Origin: Ehretia macrophylla
Taxonomy: Eukaryota > Streptophyta > Magnoliopsida > Boraginales > Ehretiaceae
Length of the DNA: 64,000 nt
Reading direction: 5' to 3'
Assembly (NCBI GenBank): GCA_037974665.1
Contig: CM075778.1
Coordinates: 6,933,001-6,997,000, forward strand
Shown: piece after piece, positions 36,576-47,753 of the stretch
Numbering within the stretch: position 1 is the first letter of the stretch
Layout: each line of letters starts with the position of its first letter
Position numbers and translations under genes: made by a program
The notes under the pieces: model-generated
What the model saw: the letters and a program-made list of their open reading frames with translations, nothing else
Database searches by the model: none
What the model was told of the DNA's origin: nothing

Positions 36576-39080
36576 CTAAACACGAAAATGGTTATTAGTA
36601 ACATGATAGGATGAACTCGAAGACCCGTTGTTATTTTGAGAGCCGAAAAATTGACCAATTTGGCTACTTCCAATGAATCCGTATCCCATACCACCAACAG
36701 TATTACCATAGCCCACACCACTGCCACTAATATTTCCATTCGCAGTGCCTCCAAAGGAAAAATTTTGGTTCGTGTGGCTATAATTATTTGAGCCATCTAA
36801 AGGGTTAGGCGTATCATATGTTTGAGGATTGCGTTGTTTTTTACATGTGTTAGCTTGGTGTCCAATTCCCCTGCAATGTTTTAACAATAATTAGTGAAAC
36901 TCATAAATAAATATATATATATATATATTGGTGCAATGTGCCTTAAAATAATTTAATTGATGAATTATGTACGGGCATTTCAAACAATGTCTTGGTGCTC
37001 GTTTGATCTGGGACTTCATCCTTCCTTTAGGTCGTGCAATTTGGGGATCTTCCACATCAAATTGGGTAGATTGTGACAAATCAGGCTCGGCATTGTTTTC
37101 GTTCAACTCCATCATCCACAATTCCTTGGCACGAGTAGTTAGTTTTAAAACACCTTCATTCACCTCTTTATAACCTTGCTTCGTCTTTTTCCCATAAAAA
37201 TTCATTTGAGTCGACTTCGATGTAAGGTCCCCGTGCCTTGCAATCTCAACTTCGTTGGTGGAAGAAGTTTTCAAACCTTTTTCGCGAAGGTCTTTACTTA
37301 CCTCCGCGGACCAACGTTTATTTATGCAAGTTGATGGGATCTCACCAAGGCCTTCGCATTTCATCACGTATATCAAGTGCTTGCACGGTATCCCAGTAGA
37401 CTCAAACATCAAACAATCACATGCGATGTCCAAAGTAACTGTGTTAAATGTCACAAAACGTAACAAACCTTCTCTCGCACTATCAGCAACTAGATAAGTC
37501 CGACCACCTAAACCATTGTCACTTACTTCAACGTTCCACAATAAAGCTTGCATCTTAATTTGTGCCACAACATTGAAGAACACTGCTCGGGTGAAAATCA
37601 ATGATGCATGTCTCTCGAGTTCTTACAACTCAGTTGTCAGCACGGCCGACGTGTGGTTTGTCTTCACTTCCTCATTCACAACCTTCACTCTAATACGTTC
37701 TAACCTTCTATGGTAGTCTCTGACAAAGTCTATCAACCTTCTGTTGCTTCCCAAGTATCTATTGAGGAATGCATGCATCCCCTCACAACGTTGGGTACTT
37801 TTTACCCACCCGAAAAAATGGCCTCGAAGGTATGGCTCGGCCCACATATTCCTTGTATGATACGTTTGGGATATCCAGTTATGATTTTGAAGACCATGGT
37901 GGACAACCATATTCCTCCAAGCGTTCTCAAATTCAGTTGCCGAACAATCTACTTTAAGAAAATAATCAAAAACACCACTAAATCCGTGTATCTTCACATT
38001 CTTTTTACAATTTTGTTCAAGGTGCCATATGCACAACCTATGGCGAGCGTTCGGCAACACTTCCTCAATTGCAGCATGCATCGACTTGTCTCCATCAGTT
38101 ACCACGGACACCGGTCTCTTGTTGTTCATTGCATTGAGAAGTGTGTTTAACACCCATACATATGATTCGATCGTCTCATTCTGAACTAATGCAGCACCAA
38201 ATATACATGTATTTCGATGATTGTTTATCCCAGCCAAAATAATTAATGGAAACTTGTATGAATTGGTCTTGTAAGTGGCATCGAATATCAAAACATCGCC
38301 AAATACTTCAAACTCCTCCCTCGACCGCCCGTCGGTCCAGAACAACTTGTCCAATCGATTATTCTCGTCAACTGTGTACTGAAAATAGAAGAATGGATCA
38401 GAATCTGCTTTACCATGCAAATACCCTAATGCAACATTGGCATCACCTATGGTAATTTCTGCTCACTTGTCACGATCCATCATATTGTAAAGATCTTTCC
38501 TAGCGAATCCAACGCCATCATATCCACCTGCCTCCTGTGTGAATAGATCATACGTTCGACTGGAGCTTATTCCCACACGATTCAGAGAATGAGCTTGATC
38601 CCTACGACCATCATCTACACGTCGATGAGAACGGAGCATTGGGACGCCGTAGCTAGGAACTAATTCATGATTATGTTCCTTCACAAATTTGGTCACCTCG
38701 TAACAATTACGGATTCTATTCAACTTGATCCGAAGTTGTGCTTTACAATCACATTTTGTCAAGCCCCTATGTTCCCGTTGCCTGTCTTTCATCTCTATGA
38801 ACTCTTTCCTTCGTAAACCGGCACAAGAGCATGTAAACAATCTGACCACTATTTGATCATTGTCGTCTTTTTTTATCGTACACCTTCTAATGCTAAAACC
38901 GTGCACGCGGGCATATTGGTTGTAGAATAAATATGCTTCATTTTCGGACTGAAAAGTACGAGTAAGGATGTCTTCTTCACTTAAATCCTTTAAATTCTCT
39001 ACCTCATTATCATCAAGTGCTGAAATATTATCATCACTGTCTGATTCTGTATTTTCGTGTATAGGCTCGTTGGTGTTCAT
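36576..39080 (-). pseudogene. FAR1/MULE-type transposase with two in-frame stops
   Basis: Exon 1 is 39080-36973 and exon 2 is 36870-36576, 801 codons in one frame. Residues 43-145 form a FAR1-type zinc-binding domain (ENEAYLFYNQYAR, then CDCKAQL and HNHEL). The MULE transposase core has Asp267 (IFDATY), Asp329 (VVTDGD) and Glu433 (QRCEGMH) plus CIWHLEQN. A SWIM finger follows at 554-568 (CDC...PCKH). A zinc knuckle C-X2-C-X4-H-X4-C is assembled exactly across the intron (CLKC then GHQANTC). The tail is Gly/Asn/Ser-rich. The family cuts and pastes the element by binding its ends in the nucleus. Two stops interrupt the frame: TGA at 38463-38465 (codon 206 region) and TAA at 37623-37625 (codon 486). 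Each is explained by one C-to-T change (CGA, CAA). Everything else is intact, implying recent inactivation. Confidence 0.88.
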
Positions 39081-39224
39081 TTTCCCAAATGCTGAAAATA
39101 TATAAAATATGTATTATTTTAGTAAAAAATATATGTGTTTTACGGCTCAACATTTCCCATTTACGAAATTTTAACCATCCACTTATTAGAGAAAGACAAT
39201 TTGAGAACATGTAAAATCACTATA
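39081..39224. promoter_or_regulatory. Presumed promoter-proximal region of the transposase
   Basis: Short AT-rich sequence between the transposase start and the tandem array. In Mutator elements the terminal and subterminal DNA drives transposase transcription, so promoter activity here or in the array is inferred from position only. Confidence 0.3.
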
Positions 39225-40605
39225 AATTACAGTGATGTTTTCATATTTTGTGATACTAAACTTCAATAAATCAGTACTATTAATAAACATAAGAAATATA
39301 TCAGTAGTTGTATGAAAAATACATAATACAATTTACGGTAAAATTTGTATGTTTTATGATACTAAACTTCCATAAATGAATACTACTAATAAACATACGA
39401 AATATATCAGTATTCGTATGAAAAATATGTAAAATAATTTACAGTGAAATTTTTATGTTTTATGATACTAAACTTCAATAAATCAATACTACTAATAAAC
39501 ATACGAAATATATAAGCATTTGTATGCAAAATACGTAAAATGATTTACGATAAAGTTTTTATGTTTTATGATACTAAACTTCAATAAATCAATACTATTA
39601 ATAAACATACAAAATATATCATGTTTTGTATGAAAAATACGTAAAATAATTTACAGTGAAATTTTTATGTTTTATGATACTAAACTTCAATAAATCAATA
39701 CTACTAATAAACATACGAAATATATAAGCATTTGTATGCAAAATACGTAAAATGATTTACGATAAAGTTTTTATGTTTTATGATACTAAACTTCAATAAA
39801 TCAATACTATTAATAAACATACAAAATATATCATGTTTTGTATGAAAAATACGTAAAATAATTTACAGTGAAATTTTTATGTTTTATGATACTAAACTTC
39901 AATAAATCAATACTACTAATAAACATACGAAATATATAAGCATTTGTATGCAAAATACGTAAAATGATTTACGATAAAGTTTTTATGTTTTATGATACTA
40001 AACTTCAATAAATCAATACTATTAATAAACATACAAAATATATCATGTTTTGTATGAAAAATACGTAAAATAATTTACAGTGAAATTTTTATGTTTTATG
40101 ATACTAAACTTCAATAAATCAATACTACTAATAAACATACGAAATATATAAGCATTTGTATGCAAAATACGTAAAATGATTTACGATAAAGTTTTTATGT
40201 TTTATGATACTAAACTTCAATAAATCAATACTATTAATAAACATACAAAATATATCATGTTTTGTATGAAAAATACGTAAAATAATTTACAGTGAAGTTT
40301 TTATGTTTTCTGATACTAAATTTCAATAAATCAATATTACTAATAAACATATGAAATATATAAGCATTTGTATGTAAAATACGTAAAATGCTTTACGGTG
40401 AAATTTTTATGTTTGTGATACTAAACTTTAATAAATTAATACTATTAATAAACATATGAAATATATCAGTGTTTGTATGCAAAATACGTAAAATACTGTA
40501 CGGTGAAGTTTTTATATTTTGTGATACTAAACTTCAATAAATCAATACTATTAATAAACATACGAAATATATCAATGTTTGTATGCAAAATATGTACAAT
40601 TCTTC
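39225..40605. repeat. Tandem array of about 13 monomers of 106 bp, in 212-bp dimers
   Basis: The block tttttatgttttatgatac recurs at 39449, 39661, 39873 and 40085 (exactly 212 bp apart), with a second half-unit half-way between. Each monomer carries tgatactaaacttcaataaa, aataaacata, a tacgtaaaat box and a ttacrgtraa box. Central dimers are nearly identical while outer monomers are diverged, the pattern of unequal exchange. The array lies upstream of the transposase, near the right end of the MULE. Confidence 0.9.
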
Positions 40606-41627
40606 TCTACTTAAGAGGAATAATATCAATAATAGATAAATAATATATACAAGAAGAAATTAATTTAACATACCAATTTTTACCTCAAGTAATAAGCTTT
40701 TGCACTCGGGAAACAAAAGATAAGCTCTGGATACGTTTTTTTTTCCCTGACTATTTGCAAGTTTTTTTCTACTTCTTCTACCTTTCAATATTTAACTATG
40801 CATTTTGATTTATATCATTAGATTTCAGATTGCATAGTATTGTCACATTTATTATTAGTGGTTATATTTCATTTCAGATTAATTGTCTATTCATATCGAA
40901 TTAAATGCAACTTTTTATCCTAGTATAGCTATTATCAATTACTTCTTCAAATTGAATTAAATGCAACTTTTATCCTAATATAGGTATTTGTTTGTAATTA
41001 CTTTTTATGATTTAATCAAATAAAATCAAAAAATTATATAAAACATAGTTCAAATACGTGATAGTGGGAAATGTTGTTTATTAATATCGACTTCAACATG
41101 TGAAACGTTATATTTACATCACATGACACCCATTTTATGGCAAATAACCAAAAATATATCATGTATGGTACTGATTATACTACTGCTTATACACAATTTA
41201 ATAAACTAATAAAAAAATAGACAAATCAGCCAACTGTGCCTTGAGAATCCGCACAAATTCAAATCTCATAGCACTTTTGTAATCAATTTTATATTTATAT
41301 AAAATGACAACCATTTTATAACAAAAAATAAAAAAGATATCATGTATGGTATATATTATATTGCTTTGTACACAATTTTTTCATAAAATAAAAAAACAAT
41401 AAATTTCAAATCAGGGCCTCGGGCCGCGCACAAAATCAAATCAGCCAGCCTTTGGTAGTTGTTGCATCAGAAGGGTAAATTCGGCATTATCCCTCTGTAG
41501 GATCAAAATGCAATTAACAAAAAATATTTGCATCAATAGTCCTAAAAACATCACATCGCCACGTGTCATTATTGAATTGGAACATTTCCCAACGTTCAAA
41601 GTACAAGGACGTTTTGAAGATTTTTCC
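40606..41627. other. Right subterminal region of the MULE
   Basis: AT-rich, with a duplicated block of about 180 bp (atatcatgtatggta and acacaatttnnt occur near 41155-41205 and 41337-41385). No gene. The ORF at 41508-41780 crosses the element's end and shows no domain. Confidence 0.5.
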
Positions 41628-41636
41628 GTGAGATTT

Positions 41637-42429
41637 ACCCTTGAAACTTCACAAGTGGTTCAGTGTACAATCACAAATTATTACCACCTGGGAGACATAC
41701 TCATGTTAAAAGTTAATTACATGAAACCATCCCATCATGTGTTACCGCTGCAGAGTCTCATGATATGTTGGCCACTGTAATATAATCTTTAAGACTACTT
41801 GTTGCTTAACCTGCTAATTATTGTGAGTTGATCAACATAAAAAGTTCACTAACTTCATAATGATGGCATTATTAGCTTGTCCAAATTGCAAATAGAGAAT
41901 TGCAACCACACTTTCTCCAAGTCCACATAGAAAGGGACCACTAACATAAAATAACCAAGCCACTAATTTTATATTTTTTCCGTCTCTCTTTTTCAAAATG
42001 AGCTGTGATATAATATTCGACTATTTTAAATCTCAATTATTTGTTTTGAAACTTATTTTTAAACGTTTTTTTCATAAATGAAAAGAGATTTATTTGTTTA
42101 TTAAGCAAATTCCCCTTGTGATCTTTAACCGTCCCCTTGTGGTCTTTAACCGTCCTTCTGTAGATTTGGTGACTAAAATTTAAAAAAACTAAATTCGATA
42201 ACCAATAATTTATCATATAATGAGAATGAGAGAATAAAAAACAAGAATATCGTCACGCGTTTAGAATAACAAATATACATAATCAAATGAGAGACACCTT
42301 GATGCTTGAATAGGATATAGGAAGTTGCAGAAAATGAATGCATTCAATAATGTGGACAAAAAAAAAAATGCTTTATCAAAGAATCTTTGATTCCTTAATC
42401 AATTGCACTGCAATATGTTGAAGATTACC
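41637..42429. other. Intergenic sequence right of the MULE
   Basis: The sequence resumes beyond the target duplication. It should be the old right flank of the element at 28756-29563. A short local duplication (ttgtggtctttaaccgtcc) is present near 42115-42150. No gene seen. Confidence 0.5.
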
Positions 42430-42770
42430 TTTTTTTTTCTTCTAAAAACAAGCAGGATTTCATTCATACACAAAAATATTTACATCGTATAATGTCCCCA
42501 AAGGGCTACATCAAGTCCTGAATATTAACATTCCAAGCCATGCAAATGGCATGGTCAAGAAAAGTAGGTTTAATTTTCCTAAGTATATACAATTTTGTTC
42601 TAACATCGAACGCAATATTCTCAAAAATTTGTTCCTCCATAAGGTTGGATGAATCAAAAATACGATTGTTTCTCTCTTGTTCCAAATCCGTCTAGAGAAA
42701 GAACAAAGAAAGAATAGGTGTTCTTTGTCCTCAGTACAAGCATGACAGGACACACAAGGGATTAATATTG
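42430..42770 (-). pseudogene. 5'-truncated LINE fragment with zf-RVT zinc-binding domain
   Basis: On the minus strand an open stretch reads CHACTEDKEHLFFLC...FSRRIW, the Cys/His-containing zinc-binding domain that follows reverse transcriptase in plant L1-type LINEs. It continues for about 80 residues and ends with the T-rich run at 42430-42440 on the plus strand, which is a poly-A tail on the element strand. The reverse transcriptase itself is absent, as expected for a 5'-truncated copy. No target duplication was identified. Confidence 0.65.
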
Positions 42771-44787
42771 ATTCCCCAAGAAATTAATCTCCTCTTAATT
42801 GATTCCCCAGAATGAATGAAGCTTACTTTTCATTTTTCTATTTTTCCTACTTTAAATTGATTATTCTTGCTTGGTCATAACATATTAACATTATTCCCTC
42901 CCAAAACAATAATTGTTTTGGCATAAGATTGTCGATCAAACCAAACCAAACCTTTCAATCACAGCAACAGGATCACTGCATCTGGAACACCTGAAGGAGG
43001 GAGCTGATCGAGAACTGCGCCCGTCCGGAGACAGTAGGAACAGTATCTGCCGGCAACGGAATTACAATCTTTTAGAGGATATGTACCTGTGTCAACTGAA
43101 TAGGAAAAAGGAAAGACTTTTTATTTTTGTAAAATCATCTGAAGGTGGACTTTAAGCGCTTGAGTTCAAGTCATTAGGTTTCCCTAAATAAAACTACAAA
43201 ATCAGCAAGTTATGTGATGAGGTTATACTATTTGGTTCAATGCTAAGAACCATTGTTATTGGCAGATGCAAGCTTTTTCTTTCAAGAGCAGGTGTTGTCT
43301 GACGCTTAAGTGTCTGCAATGTCATTTAGTCGTACCTGTCTCTTTTTACAGAATGCAGTAGTGCAGTTCAGTTTATAATGTCTCGAGCTAGTGGTTTTTC
43401 ACTAAAAATAAAAAACGTACAATACTAATGAATAGTGCCCTCTTTGTCCAGCCTCACACCCCCCGCTGTAAACAAGTAGGGTATTAATCTCAAATATGAA
43501 TACGATGATCCAAGCCACTGCTAGCAATTTTCTGGAAGCAAGAACCAAAAATCTCCACTACCCAGAAGCTCACTAGTGTCTACTGATCTGGCAGATGCTA
43601 CTTATACTGAAACGTTTTCAGTCAATTCTTCCAATGCAGGTAGCAGTGATGCAGATTTTCATTTGTGAAAACCAACAACTCGATGGATAAGAAACTGTTA
43701 TCGACATTTTCTTAAAAGTGCAATTATACAGGCATGTACCTGTGCTGGCACGGGATAGCTAAGAATGGAGTTTGTTGGGTTAGCCCGATTGTTATCCGCT
43801 TCAGAACTTCAAGATTTATCCTTGGAGAATGGACAAAGAAAACTTTCTTCAATGATGAATTGACAAGAGGAAGAAGCAGCAGCAGCATTTCCTGCAGAAG
43901 AACATGTGTTAGAACATACGTGAAAGAGAAAATCAAGTGCCACTCCTTTTCACTTTAACAAAGAGTGGTGTTTTCTAGTTCACTAATTCATAAATTCTCT
44001 TAAGAAGTGGTTTTATGAAAAGATAAAAGCATCGCAAAAATTTCCAAGATTTTGGCTTTCCATCACAAGGTGCAATATGAGTGATTCAAATTATGCATAT
44101 AAAAATTCATAATTTTCATAGATTTTAGAAAAAATATGATGCCTCGGACGCTGAAATAGTAACTAAAACAACTTATAAAAAGCCAATTTCCTCAAAGGCA
44201 CATCCAGAATGAAAAGAAATGTGTTGTACTTGAAGTGGCTACAATAGTCCCCCAGAATCACCAGGTGCTTGTGCGAAAAGATGTATTTAAATTCAAATAC
44301 TCAGAAAGAGAAGCCATCAGAATTTGCAATTTATTTTCTGTCCTCTCTTTTTTTCCTCTTCGTGGCAAACATAGATTTGAAATCAAGAACTGAAAAAATG
44401 CTCCAAGAGTCGACTAATGGACTTAACGAAGGTGGAATCTTACTCAAAAGTCATTCCCAACCAACAGTCAATTCATGTTCTCAAAAGCTTACAGCCCTGT
44501 TCATATTAGAGCACCCATAGACGATACTTGCTTGTAAAGCTCTCTCAATAAGACTCCTACGCCTATATTACGTTACATATGCAAATGAGTAAACCACTGA
44601 ATTAACTCTTCCTTCTTCTCCATTCAGTTCATAATCACATCGCCGATACCTTCCTGAGTAAAAAAATGAGTAGATTTCCAAAAGATGCAGCTCTATGAAG
44701 TCCTTCTATATGCTGTATCAAAAACCACATTCCACGCGGAAGTGATCTCTGGAGAATACAAAAATATCTGCAAAGTACAATGACTCA
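42771..44787. other. Region without a clear gene; one exon-like segment
   Basis: On the minus strand, 43891-43740 is bounded by a strong acceptor (CTTCTGCAG) and donor (CAG then GTACATG) and is open in one frame. In another frame it ends at a stop after FIIEESFLCPF. No protein family was recognised, so a non-coding or terminal exon is possible. The rest shows nothing definite. Confidence 0.3.
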
Positions 44788-46515
44788 TGTCACGCCCCGA
44801 ACCCAACCTGCGTGGGACTAAGTCCGAGGGTGACCGTTAATTTAATTACCAATCCATACTTAGTCAAAAATTTCAACTTATTATTAGTTTCTTCGAAAAT
44901 TGGGCAGCATAACGACTGTACGGTGGACAAAACAATTTTTTTTTTTTTTTCCTTCAATCTGCAAACAGAAAAACCACCATCTACTCCTTCCAATGTCACA
45001 ATTCAAAACTCCAACACAATTCATTCATTCACCAACATGATATAATCAATTAGAAGTTCAACATGAAAATATACATCTGTTACTTGCATTAAGAGAAGGT
45101 CTTAACCACATCCAAATTACTTCCTAATAGCCGATACGTAGCCAAGTGCCCAAAAACAAAACCTGCTACGTGAGTCACTTGTATAATGGCTAACTAAGTC
45201 ATTAAACCAATTCCTTGACCAATTATGACCAATGACTAAGTTAGTTCACTTATACAAGAACATGATATTAAAACTATCCATATACACAAAATAATATATA
45301 CATTTAATTGTTCAAGTCATCTAAGTCAACAATACATCTAAGAGAGGTGTATATCACGTATCGGGCGCTTCTGGTCTAGTATGCTGAGGATTATCCTCAT
45401 AGTATTCTACAAACCTCTTATCATTGCCTGAAAGGGGGAACAAAGAGGGTGAGCTTATAACAACACTAAGCTCAGCGAGGGGGAATTTGGGAAGGGTTTC
45501 GAATACAATTTTTCCTTTTCATAAACTTTTTCGTAAATCCGTAGATGCAATGCAAATAAGATCTGCAGTCAAGAAATAATTCAAGTATACGTATTCAAGT
45601 CATATATCACATACGTAGTAAGGAACAACTTACTTTTTACAAGCGAGTCTGATTCAAGCAATAGTAACTGAGATGTTCAACATCTCCTTCCTTATCTCAC
45701 CCAAATAGAATATTCCGGATAATACTCGAATCCTACGACCCGATTCTCCAATGAAATCAAAGTTCCCGAGCGAAAGGGGAATACGGACCATGGTAGACAT
45801 AAGATCACCGACACCCCCAAGGATATCCGGCGTAATATACACACTATTATGCCAAGACTAGGTGGTTGCAACCCCTTTTGACACCATTTCAAATTCAAGT
45901 TCAAGCAACACGAACATTTATAACATTCAAATAGACATCAAGTTCACAACGTTCACATAGTTATACATTTCTAGCAAACCGGATAATTATCGAGCAAGAA
46001 GCAATATAATTCATATAAATGATCACACAAGTGTCCTAACATCTCTAGAAGTTACATAATATCATTTCACATGTGTAAGAACAAGCAACGTAGCCATTTC
46101 GTCAATAGGCTAAGCCTTATCACTTAAATAATTCATCTAAGCCACTGTTTATGTCATTGCATTGACCCAACTTTAGCAAATCAGTTAACTATCTTCCCGA
46201 ACTCCAATTACTCTGTTTTGGGTATAGAATTAAAGATCTTCGAGTGTAGATTCTGGAATCAAGCAACATTCAATTCCGATCTAAAACGACTGAGTTATAA
46301 CCTATTTCGTGCAACTATGTTTTTCTATCCAGATTGCAAACTGTTCTTGCGTCATTTCGAGAATGAAAAATTCAGAGCATTTTAACGATAGAATTTGACG
46401 ATCCAGAAAACACAAAGTTTGTTCCTAACTGCTTAATCTAGCTACTGTGAAAATTTCGTCCAATTCCAAGTTTGTTTACTATTTTTAACACACAAAACAC
46501 TACGTGGGCAGTAGC

Positions 46516-46910
46516 CTGTCCAGTGGCAGCCAAATTCACAAGACCGACTATCTTAAGTATTTTTTAGCATGGAAACGATTTTTTCTCATGGTATGGTCAA
46601 CTGAAGAAATGTTCCCATATGAGTTTTCAACATTTTTGAATTTTCCAGGTTTTTATAAAATCATCCAGTCATTAAAACGGGCTAAAATTTCGAGTTTGTA
46701 CAAATCTGTCCAGTGGCAGCAAAATTTCTAATACCTACTGTCTTGTGTATTTTCGAGCATGAAAACGATTTTTCCTCATGATATGGCCAACAGAAGAAAT
46801 GTTCCTCTATGAGTTTTCTACAATTTTTGAATTTTCCAGATTTTTATAAAATCAGCCAACTATAAAAAGGGACTAAAATTTCCGGTTAGGCAAATCTGTC
46901 CAGTAAAGTC
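46516..46910. repeat. Tandem duplication of about 191 bp within the solo LTR
   Basis: ctgtccagtggcagc, aaacgatttttcctcatg, gaagaaatgttcc and tgaattttccagrtttt recur in order about 191 bp apart, with moderate divergence. Confidence 0.8.
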
Positions 46911-47339
46911 ATTCCGAAAATCTTTGCATGTTTTTGCTTCTAAATCATCAACAACAATTGCTATATAACCCAACAACCTCTAGCAACCTAAATAAGCAAC
47001 AATCAACCATATTTACATAGCTAGATACAAGCTTCATTATCAAAAACACTCAAAAATTCCAGCAACTATATCTTTGATTTAAATCATCATCAACAAGCTC
47101 CAACAACATTTCAGTCATAGATTTGCAATTATAACACCATACAAGCTTCATAAATCCATCAATATGCATTTATATATCATAAATATCCATTTTGAAAGAA
47201 TCCTCACCTTTGCTCTTGTGTGCTAGATGAAAATGGAGTAAGAATCACTTGAAAAAAACTAGGAAAACACAAAAAAAGATGCTAGGAATAGCTTGGAGAT
47301 CTTCTTCTTCATCTTCCTATCTTCTCTTGGTTGAGTTCT

Positions 47340-47432
47340 CTAGTGTGTGTGTGTGTAGAGATTTGGTGTGTGTAGGTGGTGTAGTGTGTGTTGTAGAGAT
47401 TTGGTATGTGTGGGTGGTGTAGTGTGTGTTGA
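47340..47432. repeat. TG-rich minisatellite
   Basis: Two copies of agagatttggtrtgtgt followed by ggtggtgtagtgtgtgttg, inside the solo LTR. Confidence 0.75.
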
Positions 47433-47753
47433 TAGATAATATCTAAGTTGCCTAATGACGAGAGTGTCCTCCAACTGACTTGTATATTACTAGTTTGTCA
47501 TTCTAGTGTTAATTCTAATTGTCTTGGTTCTAATTCAATTATTCTAGTTAGCTATTGAACTTGTTCCAATTACTAGCTACACGATATAAATGACTCAAAT
47601 ATACGTGAAACGATGAAATGCACATAAATCGAGATAAATGCACATAAATCAATTTTAAAGCACATAAAACAAGGTAAATGCATATAAGATGATTTAATTA
47701 TATATGATATGATCTATATGCACATGTGGTCTCGGGCTGGGCCTTACAACTCA

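Larger units (their letters stand above)
29564..41627. mobile_element. 12-kb Mutator-like element carrying an HMG-box/ULP1 gene and a FAR1-type transposase
   Basis: The 9-bp GTGAGATTT stands directly outside both proposed ends (29555-29563 and 41628-41636), the target-duplication size of Mutator elements. The termini show only weak inverted similarity: TTCTTAAAAACG against ATCTTCAAAACG, then TCCTTATACTTT against TCCTTGTACTTT. Inside are two convergent genes, a ULP1 protease gene at 31347-34618 (plus) and a transposase at 36576-39080 (minus), plus two tandem-repeat arrays. This matches the known class of ULP-carrying MULEs (Kaonashi-type in Arabidopsis, CUMULE in melon), whose ends are often poorly matched. 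Lesions in both genes indicate this copy is no longer autonomous. Confidence 0.75.
44788..47748. mobile_element. Long solo LTR (2961 bp), perhaps Ty3/gypsy
   Basis: It starts TGTCACGCCCCGAACCC and ends CTCGGGCTGGGCCTTACA, that is TG...CA with loosely inverted ends. It is flanked by the 5-bp actca on both sides (44783-44787 and 47749-47753). No gag-pol is present. Long LTRs beginning TGT(A/C)AC-GCCCCG are typical of plant Tekay/Del-type gypsy elements, so that assignment is an inference. Internally a unit of about 191 bp starting ctgtccagtggcagc is duplicated in tandem (46516-46706 and 46707-46910), and a TG-rich minisatellite lies at 47340-47430. Confidence 0.65.

Noticed and set aside
37710..38150. 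146-aa plus-strand ORF
   Set aside because: Antisense shadow of the transposase core.
39225..40605. Regularly spaced repeats resembling a CRISPR array
   Set aside because: The 106-bp units are contiguous and spacers are not unique; it is a tandem satellite in a plant genome.
41508..41780. 90-aa ORF across the MULE right end
   Set aside because: Crosses the element boundary defined by the 9-bp duplication; no recognisable domain.
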